The notes under the pieces: generated by a model
What the model was told of the DNA's origin: nothing
The model's database searches: none
The model's input: only the letters and a program-made list of their open reading frames with translations
Shown: positions 1 through 14,248 of the stretch, one piece after another
Position numbering within the stretch: the stretch's first letter is position 1
Layout of the letters: each line of letters opens with the position of its first letter
Position numbers and translations under genes: made by a program
Origin: Limnoperna fortunei
Taxonomy: Eukaryota; Mollusca; Bivalvia; Mytilida; Modiolidae
Reading direction: 5' to 3'
DNA length: 64,000 nt
Assembly (NCBI GenBank): GCA_944474755.1
Contig: OX104122.1
Span: 6,969,223-7,033,222 of the forward strand

Positions 1-1486
1 AAATACTTGTTTGTGTACATTTCAAAACTTATACGTTTTTCTAGACCGCTCACTGCAGTTGACTACTAAACTACTCAAACAAGGATTTGTTGTACCTAGG
101 TTGATGTTATCTGTCCAGAAGTTATATGGTCGTCACCATGACTGAATGATCGTTATGGGAAATCAATGGCTCAAATACGAACGGACGGCGGGTGTCTAAT
201 TAGAGGCAGACACTACTTAGTTACTCGTCAGGAGCACATGGTTTTTATTGGGTTCGGGTTACTCTCTTTCTGTGTTAAACTTGATTTGTAATTGTCCGTC
301 GAATTTCGTCTCTTAATTAATTGTTGTTTGTTCGGTTTTCTCTATTTTCATACAACGCATAACTGTATCTGTTTTTTGAAAGGGTCTACATAACACATTT
401 CATTGGCCTTTTGCAGTTAGAGATTAGTGTTGGTATGACAAGGAGAAAGTCATATAAACTATTTTTTAAATCTAAACTTGTCGAACAAAAGTATCAGGTT
501 GATAGCGAAAGTTGGCCAAACTAAACTGACAGAAATAAGACATTTTGTCACTTGTGTTACAAGAAGTCATTGTTGTTACACTTTATATTTCATAATTTAA
601 AATAACTTAGAATATATTGAACCCAAACATGGGAATATCAAAAGGAATTAAAATTAAGTTTAGTTTAAACATAAAAAAGTCAAATTAAGACTATTGTAAG
701 AACGACATAGTAAAACTTGTCCTTTTTTTACTTCGTTTTGTCATTTGTGTTACTAACTTTTAATTTTTCATTTTGTGATGTTTAGATAAACTAAAATTTA
801 TCATGAAGATTGAAATTAAGATAAATTCGTGTGGAATATATATATGTACAAAGTGTTAAAGTTTGATGAAAGCAGAATTTTCATATTTTTAACTGTTAAA
901 GTCATTAATTTTACTTTATGCGTTTTTGTGTTACCATATTGTCCTTTGTGTTACTGATCTTAAATTTGCAAACAAAAATTATTTCCTAAATTATATATAT
1001 ATTTGACTATTTGTTTTACAATATTTTATTTGGTAATACATTTCAATTACGTTATAAAATCTTGAAAGTCAGTAAGTTGTCCTGTTTTAATTCTAAATTA
1101 AAGAAAGTTAGAAATGACCTTTTTGTATGGTTACATTCATATTGGGATACAAAATTTATAAAATCGACTGTATTAGACATTTTACTTTGTTTATCAGAGT
1201 AACATTTTGCTATTCTTTGAAAAAAAGCTTTTACAAATGTTTTCTTTAACAATGGTGTATAGTAATTTACTAAAAATGTTTTAGTAACACAAAGGACACT
1301 TCAAGCTAGCAAGGGGTATATTTTCTTATTTTTTGAAAATTTATGAGTTCAAAGTTAATGTTTAGTATTTGTTTCAAACATTTGACTATCAGAATGTTTC
1401 ATTTAAATAACATTTGAACACAAATGAGTTACTTAATTTTCCAAGAAAATAGAAATTAAATATTGACGTATTTTGAAAATGACCCT
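1..1486. other. AT-rich non-coding stretch
   Basis: No gene is supported here. The sequence is AT-rich, and the only structure noticed is a recurring GTGTTAC motif near 550, 750 and 950, with its reverse complement near 1285. Short open frames overlap on both strands and have no recognisable content. Confidence 0.6.
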
Positions 1487-4400
1487 TATATCTACAAGGT
1501 ACACACAGTAACAGTTCACACAGCTTATCTGTCTTTATATCTACAGGTACACACAGTAACAGTTCACATTGTTTATCTGTCTTTTTATCTACAGGTACAC
1601 ACAGTAACAGTTCACACAGCTTATCTGTCTTTATATCTACAGGTACACACAGTAACAGTTCACATTGTTTATCTGTCTTTTTATCTACAGGTACACACAG
1701 TTACAGTTCACACAGCTTATCTCTCTTTATATCTACAGGTACACACAGTAACAGTTCACATTGTTTATCTGTCATTATGTCTACAGGTACACACAGTAAC
1801 AGTTCACACGGCTAATCTGTCTTTATATCTACAAGGTACACACAGTAACAGTTCACACAGCTTATCTGTCTTTATATCTACAGGTACACACAGTAACAGT
1901 TCACATTGTTTATCTGTCATTATATCTACAGGTACACACAGTAACAGTTCACACAGCTTATCTGTCTTTATATCTACAGGTACACACAGTAACAGTTCAC
2001 ATTTTTATCTACAGGTACACACAGTTACACTTCACACAGCTTATCTCTCTTTATATCTAGAGGTACACACAGTAACAGTTCAAATGGCTTATATGTCTTT
2101 ATATCTACAGGTACACACAGTAACAGTTCACACAGCTTATCTGTCTTTATATCTACAGGTACACACAGTAACAGTTCACACGGCTTATCTGTCTTTATAT
2201 CTACAGGTACACACAGTAACAGTTCACATTGTTTATCTCTCTTTATATCTACAGGTACACACAGTTACAGTTCACACAGCTAATCTGTCTTTATATCTAC
2301 AGGTACACACAGTTACAGTTCACACAGCTTATCTCTCTTTATATCTACAGGTACACACAGTAACAGTTCACACGGCTTATCTGTCTTTATATCTACAGGT
2401 ACACACAGTAACAGTTCACATTGTTTATCTGTCATTATATCTACAGGTACACACAGTAACAGTTCACACGGCTTATCTGTCTTTTTATCTACAGGTACAC
2501 ACAGTAACAGTTCACACTGCCTATCTGTCTTTATATCTACAGGTACACACAGTAACAGTTCACACTGCCTATCTGTCTTTATATCTACAGGTACACACAG
2601 TAACAGTTCACACAGATTATCTGTCTTTATATCTACAGGTACACACAGTAACAGTTCACATTGTTCATCTGTCTTTATATCTACAGGTACACACAGTAAC
2701 AGTTCACACAGATTATCTGTCTTTATATCTACAGGTACACACAGTTACAGTTCACGCAGCTTATCTGTCTTTTTATCTACAGGTACATACAGTAACAGTT
2801 CACACAGCTTATCTGTCTTTATATCTACAGGTACACACAGTAACAGTTCACACAGCTTATCTGTCTTTATATCTACAGGTACACACAGTTACAGTTCACG
2901 CAGCTTATCTGTCTTTGTATCTACAGGTACACACAGTTACAGTTCACATTGTTTATCTGTCTTTATATCTACAGGTACACACAGTAACAGTTCACACGGC
3001 TTATCTGTCTTTTTATCTGCAGGTATACACAGTAACAGTTCACACGTCCTATCTGTCTTTATATCTACAGGTACACAAAGTATCAATTCACACGGATTAT
3101 CTGTCTTTATATCTACAGGTACACACAGTAACAGTTCACTCAGCTTATCTGTCTTTATATCTACAGGTACACACAGTAACAGTTCACACAGATTATCTGT
3201 CTTTATATCTACAGGTACACACAGTAACAGTTCACACAGCTTATCTGTCTTTATATCTACAGGTACACACAGTAACAGTTCACACGGCTTATCTGTCTTT
3301 ATATCTGCAGGTACACACAGTAACAGTTCACACAGCTTATCCGTCTTTATATCTACAGGTACACACAGTTACAGTTCTCATGGTTTATCTGTCTTTTTAT
3401 CTACAGCTACATACAGTTACAGTTCACACGGTTTATCCGTCTTTATATCTACAGGTACACACAGTTACAGTTCTCACGGTTTATCTGTCTTTATATCTAC
3501 AGGTACACACAGTAACAGTTCACACAGCTTATCCGTCTTTATATCCACAGGTACACACAGTAACAGTTCACACAGCTTATCTGTCTTTATATCTACAGGT
3601 ACACACAGTAACAGTTCACACAGCTTATCCGTCTTTATATCCACAGGTACACACAGTAACAGTTCACACAGCTTATCTGTCTTTATATCTACAGGTACAC
3701 ACAGTAACAGTTCACGCAGCTTATCCGTCTTGATATCCACAGGTACACACAGTAACAGTTCACACAGCTTATCTGTCTTTATATCTACAGGTACACACAG
3801 TAACAGTTCACACGGTTTATCTGTCTTTATATCTACAGGTGCACACAGTTACAGTTCTCACGGTTTATCTGTCTTTATATCTACAGGTGCACACAGTTAC
3901 AGTTCACACGGCTTATCTGTCTTTATATCTACAGGTACACACAGTTACAGTTCTCACGGTTTATCTGTCTTTATATCTACAGGTGCACACAGTTACAGTT
4001 CACACGGCTTATCTGTCTTTATATCTACAGGTACACACAGTAACAGTTCACATTGTTTATCCGTCTTTATATCTACAGGTACACACAGTAACAGTTCACA
4101 CACCTTATCTGTCTTTATATCTACAGGTACACACAGTTACAGTTCACGCAGCTTATCTGTCTTTGTATCTACAGGTACACACAGTTACAGTTCACACGGC
4201 TTATCTGTCTTTATATCTACAGGTACACACATTAACAGTTCACATTGTTTATCTGTCTTTATATCTAAAGGTACACACAGGAACAGTTCACATGGCTTAT
4301 CTGTCTTTTTATCTACAGGTACACACAGTAACAGATCACACGGTCTATCTGTCTTTATATCTACAGGTACACACAGTAACAGTTCACACAGCTTATCTGT

Positions 4401-5697
4401 CTTTATATCTACAGGTACACACAGGGACAGTTCACATTGTTTATCTGTCTTTATATCTAAAGGTACACACAGGAACAGTTCACATGGCTTATCTGTCTTT
4501 TTATCTACAGGTACACACAGTAACAGATCACACGGTCTATCTGTCTTTATATCTACAGGTACACACATTAACAGTTCACATTGTTTATCTGTCTTTATAT
4601 CTAAAGGTACACACAGGAACAGTTCACATGGCTTATCTGGCTTTTTATCTACAGGTACACACAGTAACAGATCACACGGTCTATCTGTCTTTATACCTAC
4701 AGGTACACACAGTAACAGTTCACACAGCTTATCTGTCTTTATATCTACAGGTACACACAGTTACAGTTCACACAGCTTATCTGTCTTTATATCTACAGGT
4801 ACACACAGTTACAGTTCACACGGCTTATCTGCATGTCGTTTTATCTACAGGTACACACAGTAACAGTTCACATTGTTTATCTGTCTTTATATCTACAGGT
4901 ACACACAGTAACAGTTCACACGGCCTATCTGTCGTTATATCTACAGGTACACACAGTAACAGTTCACATTGTTTGTCTGTCTTTTTATCTACAGGTACAC
5001 ACATTAACAGTTCTCACGGCTTATCTGTCTTTATATCTACAGGTACACACAGTAACAGTTTACATTGTTTATCTGTCTTTATATCTACAGGTACACACAT
5101 TAACAGTTCACACGGCTTATCTGTCTTTATATCTACAGGTACACACAGTAACAGTTTACATTGTTTATCCGTCTTTATATCTACAGGTACACACAGTAAC
5201 AGTTCACACGGCTAATCTGTCTTTATATCTACAGGTACACACAGTAACAGTTTACATTGTTTATCTGTTTTTATATCTACAGGTACACAAGTAATAGTTC
5301 ACATGGCTTATCTGTCTTTATATCTACAGGTACACACAGTAACAGTTTACATTGTTTATCTGTCTTAATATCTACAGGTACACACAGTAACAGTTCACAC
5401 AGCTTATCTGTCTTTATATCTACAGGTACACACAGTAACAGTTTACATTGTTTATCAGTCTTTATATCTACAGGTACACACAGTAACAGTTCACACGGCT
5501 TATCTGTCTTTTTATCTACAGGTACACACAGTTACAGTTCACACAGCTTATCTCTCTTTATATCTACAGGTACACACAGTAACAGTTCACACGGCTTATC
5601 TGTCTTTACATCTACAGGTTCACACAGTAACAGTTCACACGGCTTATCTGTCTTTTTATCTACAGGTACACACAGTAACAGTTCACACTGCCCATCT
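1487..5697. repeat. 48-bp minisatellite array 1, about 87 copies
   Basis: Head-to-tail copies of a 48-bp unit that begins GTACACACAGTAACAGTTCA and ends with a pyrimidine-rich stretch and TATCTACAG. Copies differ by a few substitutions, and some variants travel in groups: a three- to four-unit block with ATCTAAAG recurs near 4225, 4417 and 4565, showing that blocks of units have been copied together. Because 48 is a multiple of three, three of six frames stay open for kilobases (for example VHTVTVHTAYLSLYLQ per unit). I judge this a non-coding minisatellite. Confidence 0.95.
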
Positions 5698-6600
5698 GTT
5701 TAGTGTGTCTCTCCTGCTGAACTGTTTGGTGTGTCTCTCATGCTGAACTGTTTGGTGTGCCTCTCCTGCTGAACTGTTTGGTGTGCCTCTCCTGCTGAAC
5801 TGCTTGGTGTGCCTATCCTGCTGAACTGTTTGGTGTGCCTCTCCTTCTGAACTGCGTGGTGTTCCTCTCCAGCTGAACTGTTTGGTGTGCCTCTCCTACT
5901 ACGTTTGGTGTGCCTCTCCTGTCGAACTGTTTGCTGTGCCTCTCCTGCTGAACTGTTTGGTGTGCCTCTCCTGCTGGACTGCTTGGTGTGCTTGCCTATC
6001 CTGCTGAACTGTTTGGAGTGAATATTCTACAGAACTGTTTGAGAGCTTCTCCTGATGAACTGTTGTGTGCCTCTCCTGCTTAACTGTTTGATGTGCGTAT
6101 CCTGCTGAACTGTTTGGTGTGCCTCTCCTACCGAATTGTTGTGTGTGCCTTTTCTGCCTAAAATGTGTTGTGCCTAAATAAATAAATGGTTCGCGTGGAC
6201 GTGTAGAAAGAGTTTATATGAAGACACAACATAAACACAAGAGATTGTATTGATAACGCAAAATTATCGAAAATTATTAAGAGAGGAAACTAACGTAAGT
6301 GTTGGGATATTTTGTTAATCAATCAATCAATCATAATAACTTTATTTAAATCGCTCTTCATTGAAAATGTGCTTCGGTCAAAGCTTTCATACGTTAATGA
6401 AACTCAAAAGACTGCATTCAGTTCTTACTTCAAAACTGATTCTGTTGTTAAAAACTGACACCGACTTTTAATTTCAGTACAATGCAATTAACATTTAAAG
6501 TGGTTGACTGATCACAGTTTTGACATACATCATAGATGTCAAATCAAACTATGCTAGTGTGTCGTTTTGGTGCTAGGAACATCCGTGTAGACAACGCATA
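5689..6600. repeat. Duplicated block, left copy
   Basis: This block holds the end of the 48-bp array, the 26-bp array and a ~450-bp unique spacer. It recurs at 9629-10540 with a constant offset of 3940 bp and almost no differences (one seen: G/C near 5935 versus 9875). The spacer (6151-6600) contains (AATC)n followed by AATAACTTTATT, which resembles the 3' end of a minus-strand LINE such as the one at 17848. The right edge at 6600 returns abruptly to the 48-bp array. Confidence 0.92.
5698..6150. repeat. 26-bp minisatellite array, copy 1
   Basis: About 17 imperfect copies of a 26-bp unit of the type CTGCTGAACTGTTTGGTGTG plus CCTCTC, directly abutting the 48-bp array. Units become more diverged toward the right edge (around 5990-6150). 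No coding potential is evident. Confidence 0.9.
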
Positions 6601-9559
6601 ACAGTAACAGTTTACATTGTTTATCCGTCTTTATATCTACAGGTACGCACAGTAACAGTTCACACGGCTAATCTGTCTTTATATCTACAGGTACACACAG
6701 TAACAGTTTACATTGTTTATCTGTTTTTATATCTACAGGTACACAAGTAATAGTTCACATGGCTTATCTGTCTTTATATCTACAGGTACACACAGTAACA
6801 GTTTACATTGTTTATCTGTCTTAATATCTACAGGTACACACAGTAACAGTTCACACAGCTTATCTGTCTTTATATCTACAGGTACACACAGTAACAGTTT
6901 ACATTGTTTATCAGTCTTTATATCTACAGGTACACACAGTAACAGTTCACACGGCTTATCTGTCTTTTTATCTACAGGTACACACAGTTACAGTTCACAC
7001 AGCTTATCTCTCTTTATATCTACAGGTACACACAGTAACAGTTCACACGGCTTATCTGTCTTTACATCTACAGGTTCACACAGTAACAGTTCACACGGCT
7101 TATCTGTCTTTTTATCTACAGGTACACACAGTAACAGTTCACACTGCCTATCTGTCTTTATATCTACAGGTACACACAGTAACAGTTCACACGGCTTATC
7201 TGTCTTTACATCTACAGGTTCACACAGTAACAGTTCACACGGCTTATCTGTCTTTTTATCTACAGGTACACACAGTAACAGTTCACACTGCCTATCTGTC
7301 TTTATATCTACAGGTACACACAGTAACAGTTCACACGGCTTATCTGTCTTTTTATCTGCAGGTACACACAGTAACAGTTCACACGGCTTATCTGTCTTTT
7401 TATCTGCAGGTACACACAATAACAGTTCACACGGCTTATCTGTCTTTTTATCTGCAGGTACACACAGTAACAGTTCACACAGATTATCTGTCTTTATATC
7501 TACAGGTACACACAGTTACAGTTCTCATGGCTTATCTGTCTTTTTATCTACAGGTACACACAGTAACAGTTCACATTGTTTATCTGTCTTTATATCTACA
7601 GGTACACATAGTTACAGTTCACACAGCTTATCTGTCTTTATATCTACAGGTACACACAGTTACATATCACACCGCTTATATGTCTTTATATCTACAGGTA
7701 CACACAATAATAGTTCATACGGCTTATCTGTCTTTATATCAACAGGTACACACGGAAACAGTTCACGCGGCTTATCTGTCTTTATATCTACAGGTACACA
7801 CAGTTACAATTTTCACGGCTTAACTGTCGTTATATCTACAGGCACACACAGTAAAAGTTTACACGGCGTATCTGTCTTTATATCTACAGGTACACACAGT
7901 TACAGTTCACACGGCTTTTCTGTCTTTATATCTACAGGTACACACAGTAACAGTTCCCATTGCTTATCTATCGTTATATCTACAGGTACACACAGTAACA
8001 GTTCACATTGTTTATCTGTCTTTATATCTACAGGTACACACAGTTACAGTTCACACAGCTTATCTCTCTTTATATCTACAGGTACACACAGTAACAGTTC
8101 ACACGGCTTATCTGTCTTTACATCTACAGGTTCACACAGTAACAGTTCACACGGCTTATCTGTCTTTTTATCTACAGGTACACACAGTAACAGTTCACAC
8201 TGCCTATCTGTCTTTATATCTACAGGTACACACAGTAACAGTTCACACGGCTTATCTGTCTTTACATCTACAGGTTCACACAGTAACAGTTCACACGGCT
8301 TATCTGTCTTTTTATCTACAGGTACACACAGTAACAGTTCACACTGCCTATCTGTCTTTATATCTACAGGTACACACAGTAACAGTTCACACGGCTTATC
8401 TGTCTTTTTATCTGCAGGTACACACAGTAACAGTTCACACGGCTTATCTGTCTTTTTATCTGCAGGTACACACAATAACAGTTCACACGGCTTATCTGTC
8501 TTTTTATCTGCAGGTACACACAGTAACAGTTCACACAGATTATCTGTCTTTATATCTACAGGTACACACAGTAACAGTTCACACAGCTTATCTGTCTTTA
8601 TATCTACAGGTACACACAGTTACAGTTCTCATGGCTTATCTGTCTTTTTATCTACAGGTACACACAGTAACAGTTCACATTGTTTATCTGTCTTTATATC
8701 TACAGGTACACACAGTTACAGTTCACACAGCTTATCTGTCTTTATATCTACAGGTACACACAGTTACATATCACACCGCTTATATGTCTTTATATCTACA
8801 GGTACACACAATAATAGTTCATACGGCTTATCTGTCTTTATATCAACAGGTACACACGGAAACAGTTCACGCGGCTTATCTGTCTTTATATCTACAGGTA
8901 CACACAGTTACAATTTTCACGGCTTAACTGTCGTTATATCTACAGGTACACACAGTAAAAGTTTACACGGCGTATCTGTCTTTATATCTACAGGTACACA
9001 CAGTTACAGTTCACACGGCTTTTCTGTCTTTATATCTACAGGTGCACACAGTAACAGTTCCCATTGCTTATCTATCGTTATATCTACAGGTACACACAGT
9101 AACAGTTCACATTGTTTATCTGTCTTTATATCTACAGGTACACACAGTTACAGTTCACACAGCTTATCTGTCTTTATATCTACAGGTACACACAGTTACA
9201 TATCACACCGCTTATATGTCTTTATATCTACAGGTACACACAATAATAGCTCATACGGCTTATCTGTCTTTATATCAACAGGTACACACGGAAACAGTTC
9301 ACGCGGCTTATCTGTCTTTATATCTACAGGTACACACAGTAACAATTTTCACGGCTTAACTGTCGTTATATCTACAGGTACACACAGTAAAAGTTTACAC
9401 GGCGTATCTGTCTTTATATCTACAGGTACACACAGTTACAGTTCACACGGCTTTTCTGTCTTTATATCTACAGGTACACACAGTAACAGTTCCCATTGCT
9501 TATCTATCGTTATATCTACAGGTACGCACAGTAACAGACAACACGGATTATCTGTCTTT
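6601..9559. repeat. 48-bp minisatellite array 2, about 61 copies, higher-order
   Basis: Same 48-bp unit as array 1. The first ~600 bp repeat the end of array 1 (from about 5140). A higher-order structure is visible: the stretch from about 6984 recurs 1056 bp (22 units) later, then 1104 bp (23 units) later after gain of one unit. A shorter third copy follows 432 bp (9 units) on. The long open frame (6713-9643) is a by-product of the multiple-of-three period and runs out into the 26-bp array. Confidence 0.95.
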
Positions 9560-10090
9560 GTTTGGTGTGTCTCTCCTGCTGTACTGTTTGGTGTGCCTCT
9601 CCTGCTGAACTGTTTGTTGTGTCTCTCCTGCCCATCTGTTTAGTGTGTCTCTCCTGCTGAACTGTTTGGTGTGTCTCTCATGCTGAACTGTTTGGTGTGC
9701 CTCTCCTGCTGAACTGTTTGGTGTGCCTCTCCTGCTGAACTGCTTGGTGTGCCTATCCTGCTGAACTGTTTGGTGTGCCTCTCCTTCTGAACTGCGTGGT
9801 GTTCCTCTCCAGCTGAACTGTTTGGTGTGCCTCTCCTACTACGTTTGGTGTGCCTCTCCTGTCGAACTGTTTGGTGTGCCTCTCCTGCTGAACTGTTTGG
9901 TGTGCCTCTCCTGCTGGACTGCTTGGTGTGCTTGCCTATCCTGCTGAACTGTTTGGAGTGAATATTCTACAGAACTGTTTGAGAGCTTCTCCTGATGAAC
10001 TGTTGTGTGCCTCTCCTGCTTAACTGTTTGATGTGCGTATCCTGCTGAACTGTTTGGTGTGCCTCTCCTACCGAATTGTTGTGTGTGCCT
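9560..10090. repeat. 26-bp minisatellite array, copy 2
   Basis: About 20 copies of the same 26-bp unit as at 5698-6150. From 9629 onward it is a near-exact copy of the earlier array. The first few units (9560-9628) are extra and join the 48-bp array at TCTGTCTTTG. Confidence 0.9.
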
Positions 10091-10540
10091 TTTCTGCCTA
10101 AAATGTGTTGTGCCTAAATAAATAAATGGTTCGCGTGGACGTGTAGAAAGAGTTTATATGAAGACACAACATAAACACAAGAGATTGTATTGATAACGCA
10201 AAATTATCGAAAATTATTAAGAGAGGAAACTAACGTAAGTGTTGGGATATTTTGTTAATCAATCAATCAATCATAATAACTTTATTTAAATCGCTCTTCA
10301 TTGAAAATGTGCTTCGGTCAAAGCTTTCATACGTTAATGAAACTCAAAAGACTGCATTCAGTTCTTACTTCAAAACTGATTCTGTTGTTAAAAACTGACA
10401 CCGACTTTTAATTTCAGTACAATGCAATTAACATTTAAAGTGGTTGACTGATCACAGTTTTGACATACATCATAGATGTCAAATCAAACTATGCTAGTGT
10501 GTCGTTTTGGTGCTAGGAACATCCGTGTAGACAACGCATA
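9629..10540. repeat. Duplicated block, right copy
   Basis: Right copy of the 5689-6600 block, including the (AATC)n-bearing spacer at 10091-10540. Identity ends at 10540 (ACAACGCATA), after which unique DNA follows here while array DNA follows in the left copy. Confidence 0.92.
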
Positions 10541-10894
10541 TATGCTGACTTGTTATGTCTAATAGTTAAAACATACAGCTAAGGGAATGAAATTAATCAT
10601 ATTTTCATCATTTTGTTTCTGAACTATGATCAGAAAAAACTACAGTGATAATACACAGTTACCTTGTTCTGTAGCGAAATTAAAACATGGGTTATTTTGG
10701 TTGCACAACGTTTAACGCCCTTTAAGCATTTATTCAGCTACGTATATCGTGACCTCGGGATTTTTTATTTGGGAGCATGCCGTTCTGATTCGTTATGCCC
10801 CATGAAATACCCGATCTTCGGTCAGAAATATGAGGAGCTCACATTAGAAACAGCTGTAAATCTACAGTATAACTACCTATATAACTTGTTTACC
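10541..10894. other. Unique spacer before the 86-bp array
   Basis: Unique non-coding sequence. A 98-codon open frame (10664-10960) uses a non-ATG start, runs into the 86-bp array and matches nothing I recognise, so no gene is called. Confidence 0.5.
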
Positions 10895-13800
10895 TGGTTT
10901 GGACTGTTGGAGACAAAGTACCAGTACTTGCTACTTAAACACTGGTGGGAAGGAGCCTAGACGTTAAGGTAGTTAGTCACTGGTCTGGACTGTTGGAGAC
11001 AAAGTACCAGTAGTTACTACCTAAACACTGGTGGGAAAAAAACTAGACATTAATGTAGTTAGTCACTGGTCTGGACTGTTGGAGACAAAGTACCAGTAGT
11101 TACTACTTAAACACTGGTGGGAAGGAGCCTAGACGTTAAGGTAGTTAGTCATTGGTCTGGACTGTTGGAGACAAAGTACCAGTAGTTACTACCTAAACAC
11201 TGGTGGGAAGGAGACTAGACATTAAGGTAGTTAGTCATTGGTCTGGACTGTTGGAGACAAAGTACCAGTAGTTACTACTTAAACACTGGTGGGAAGGAGC
11301 CTAGACATTAAGGTAGTTAGTCATTGGTCTGGACTGTTGGAGACAAAGTACCAGTAGTTACTACTTAAACACTGGTGGGAAGGAGACTAGACGTTAAGGT
11401 AGTTAGTCACTGGTCTGGACTGTTGGAGACAAAGTACCAGTAGTTACTACTTAAACACTGGTGGGAAGGAGACTAGACGTTAAGGTAGTTAGTCATTGGT
11501 CTGGACTGTTGGAGACAAAGTACCAGTAGTTACTACTTAAACACTGGTGGGAAGGAGACTAGACATTAAGGTAGTTAGTCACTGGTCTGGACTGTTGGAG
11601 ACAAAGTACCAGTAGTTACTACTGAAACACTGGTGGGAAGGAGCCTAGACATTAAGGTAGTTAGTCATTGGTCTGGACTGTTGGAGACAAAGTACCAGTA
11701 GTTACTACTTAAACACTGGTGGGAAGGAGCCTAGACATTAAGGCAGTTAGTCATTGGTCTGGACTGTTGGAGACAAAGTACCAGTAGTTACTACTTAAAC
11801 ACCGGTGGGAAGGAGACTAGACGTTAATGTAGTTAGTCATTGGTCTGGACTGTTGGAGACAAAGTACCAGTAGTTACTACTTAAACACTGGTGGAGGGAG
11901 CCTAGACGTTAAGGTAGTTAGTCATTGGTCTGGACTGTTGGAGAAAAAGTACCAGTAGTTACTACTAAAACACTGGTGGGAAGGAGACTAGACGTTAAGG
12001 TAGTTAGTCACTTGTCTGGACTGTTGGAGACAAAGTACCAGTAGTTACTACTGAAACACTGGTGGGAAGGAGACTAGACGTTAAGGTAGTTAGAAACTGG
12101 TCTGGACTGTTGGAGACAAAGTACCAGTAGTTACTACTCAAACACTGGTGGGAAGGAGACTAGACGTTAAGGTAGTTAGTCACTGGTCTGGACTGTTGGA
12201 GACAAAGTACCAGTAGTTACTACTCAAACACTGGTGGCAATGAGACTAGACGTTAAGGTAGTTAGTCACTGGTCTGGACTGTTGGAGACAAAGTACCAGT
12301 AGTTACTACTTAAACACTGGTGGGAAGGAGACTAGACGTTAAGGGAGTTAGTCACTGGTCTGGACTGTTGGAGACAAAGTACCAGTAGTTACTACTTAAA
12401 CACTGGTGGGAAGGAGCCTAGACATTAAGGTAGTTAGTCATTGGTCTGGACTGTTGGAGACAAAGTACCAGTAGTTACTACTTAAACACTGGTGGGAAGG
12501 AGCCTAGACGTTAAGGTAGTTAGTCACTGGTCTGGACTGTTGGAGACAAAGTACCAGTAGTTACTACTTAAACACTGGTGGGAAGGAGCCTAGACATTAA
12601 GGTAGTTAGTTATTGGTCTGGACTGTTGGAGACAAAGTACCAGTAGTTACTACTTAAACACTGGTGGTAAGGAGACTAGACATTAAGGTAGTTAGTCACT
12701 GGTCTGGACTGTTGGAGACAAAATACCAGTAGTTACTACTTAAACACTGGTGGGAAGGAGACTAGACGTTAATGTAGTTAGTCATTGGTCTGGACTGTTG
12801 GAGACAAAGTACCAGTAGTTACTACTTAAACACTGGTGGGAATGAGACTAGACATTAAGGTAGTTAGTCACTGGTCTGGACTATTGGAGACAAAGTACCA
12901 GTTGTTACTACTTAAACACTGGTGGAGGGAGCCTAGACGTTAAGGTAGTTAGTCATTGGTCTGGACTGTTGGAGACAAAGTACCAGTAGTTACTACTTAA
13001 ACACTGGTGGGAAGGAGCCTAGACGTTAAGGTAGTTAGTCATTGGTCTGGACTGTTGGAGACAAAGTACCAGTAGTTACTACTTAAACACTGGTGGAGGG
13101 AGCCTAGACGTTAAGGTAGTTGATCACTGGTCTGGACTGTTGGAGACAAAGTACCAGTAGTTACTACTGAAACACTGGTGGGAAGGAGACTAGACATTAA
13201 GGTAGTTAGTCACTGGTCTGGACTGTTGGAGACAAAGTACCAGTAGTTACTACTTAAACACTGGTGGGAAGGAACCTAGACATTAATGTAGTTAGTCACT
13301 GGTCTGGACTGTTGGAGACAAAATACCAGTAGCTACTACTTAAACACTGGTGGGAAGGAGACTAGACGTTAAGGTAGTTAGTCACTGGTCTGGACTGTTG
13401 GAGACAAAGTACCAGTAGTTACTACTTAAACACTGGTGGGAAGGAGCCTAGACGTTAAGGTAGTTAGTCATTGGTCTGGACTGTTGGAGACAAAATACCA
13501 GTAGTTACTACTTAAACACTGGTGGGAAGGAGACTAGACATTAAGGTAGTTAGTCATTGGTCTGGACTGTTGGAGACAAAATACCAGTAGCTACTACTTA
13601 AACACTGGTGGGAAGGAGCCTAGACGTTAAGGTAGTTAGTCATTGGTCTGGACTGTTGGAGACAAAGTACCAGTAGTTACTACTTAAACTCTGGTAGGAA
13701 AAAGCCTAGACGTTAAGGTAGTTAGTCATTGGTCTGGACTGTTGGAGACAAAGTACCAGTAGTTACTACTTAAACACTGGTGGGAAAAGCCTAGACGTTA

Positions 13801-14248
13801 AGGTAGTTAGTCATTGGTCTGGACTGTTGGAGACAAAGTACCAGTAGTTACTACTGAAACACTGGTGGGAAGGAGACTAGACGTTAAGGTAGTTAGAAAC
13901 TGGTCTGGACTGTTGGAGACAAAGTACCAGTAGTTACTACTCAAACACTGGTGGGAAGGAGACTAGACGTAAAGGTAGTTAGTCACTGGTCTGGACTGTT
14001 GGAGACAAAGTACCAGTAGTTACTACTCAAACACTGGTGGGAATGAGACTAGACGTTAAGGTAGTTAGTCACTGGTCTGGACTGTTGGAGACAAAGTACC
14101 AGTAGTTACTACTTAAACACTGGTGGGAAGGAGACTAGACGTTAAGGGAGTTAGTCACTGGTCTGGACTGTTGGAGACAAAGTACCAGTAGTTACTACTT
14201 AAACACTGGTGGGAAGGAGCCTAGACGTTAAGGTAGTTAGTCATTGGT
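10895..14248. repeat. 86-bp minisatellite array, about 39 copies
   Basis: Units of 86 bp start TGGTCTGGACTGTTGGAGAC and end near AAGGTAGTTAGTCA(C/T). They are very regular: successive starts at 11067 and 11153 are 86 bp apart. Differences are mostly point changes (GAGCC/GAGAC, ACGTT/ACATT) plus small losses in GGTGGGAAGG. Stops occur in all frames, so it is non-coding. Confidence 0.95.

Noticed and set aside
1463..3733. 756-codon plus-strand open frame (and others at 3730, 3839, 6713)
   Set aside because: The frames follow a 48-bp minisatellite whose length is a multiple of three; three of six frames are open, the product switches between frames at indels, the start is not ATG, and there is no domain or signal.
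10664..10960. 98-codon frame
   Set aside because: Non-ATG start, runs into the 86-bp array, no recognisable content.
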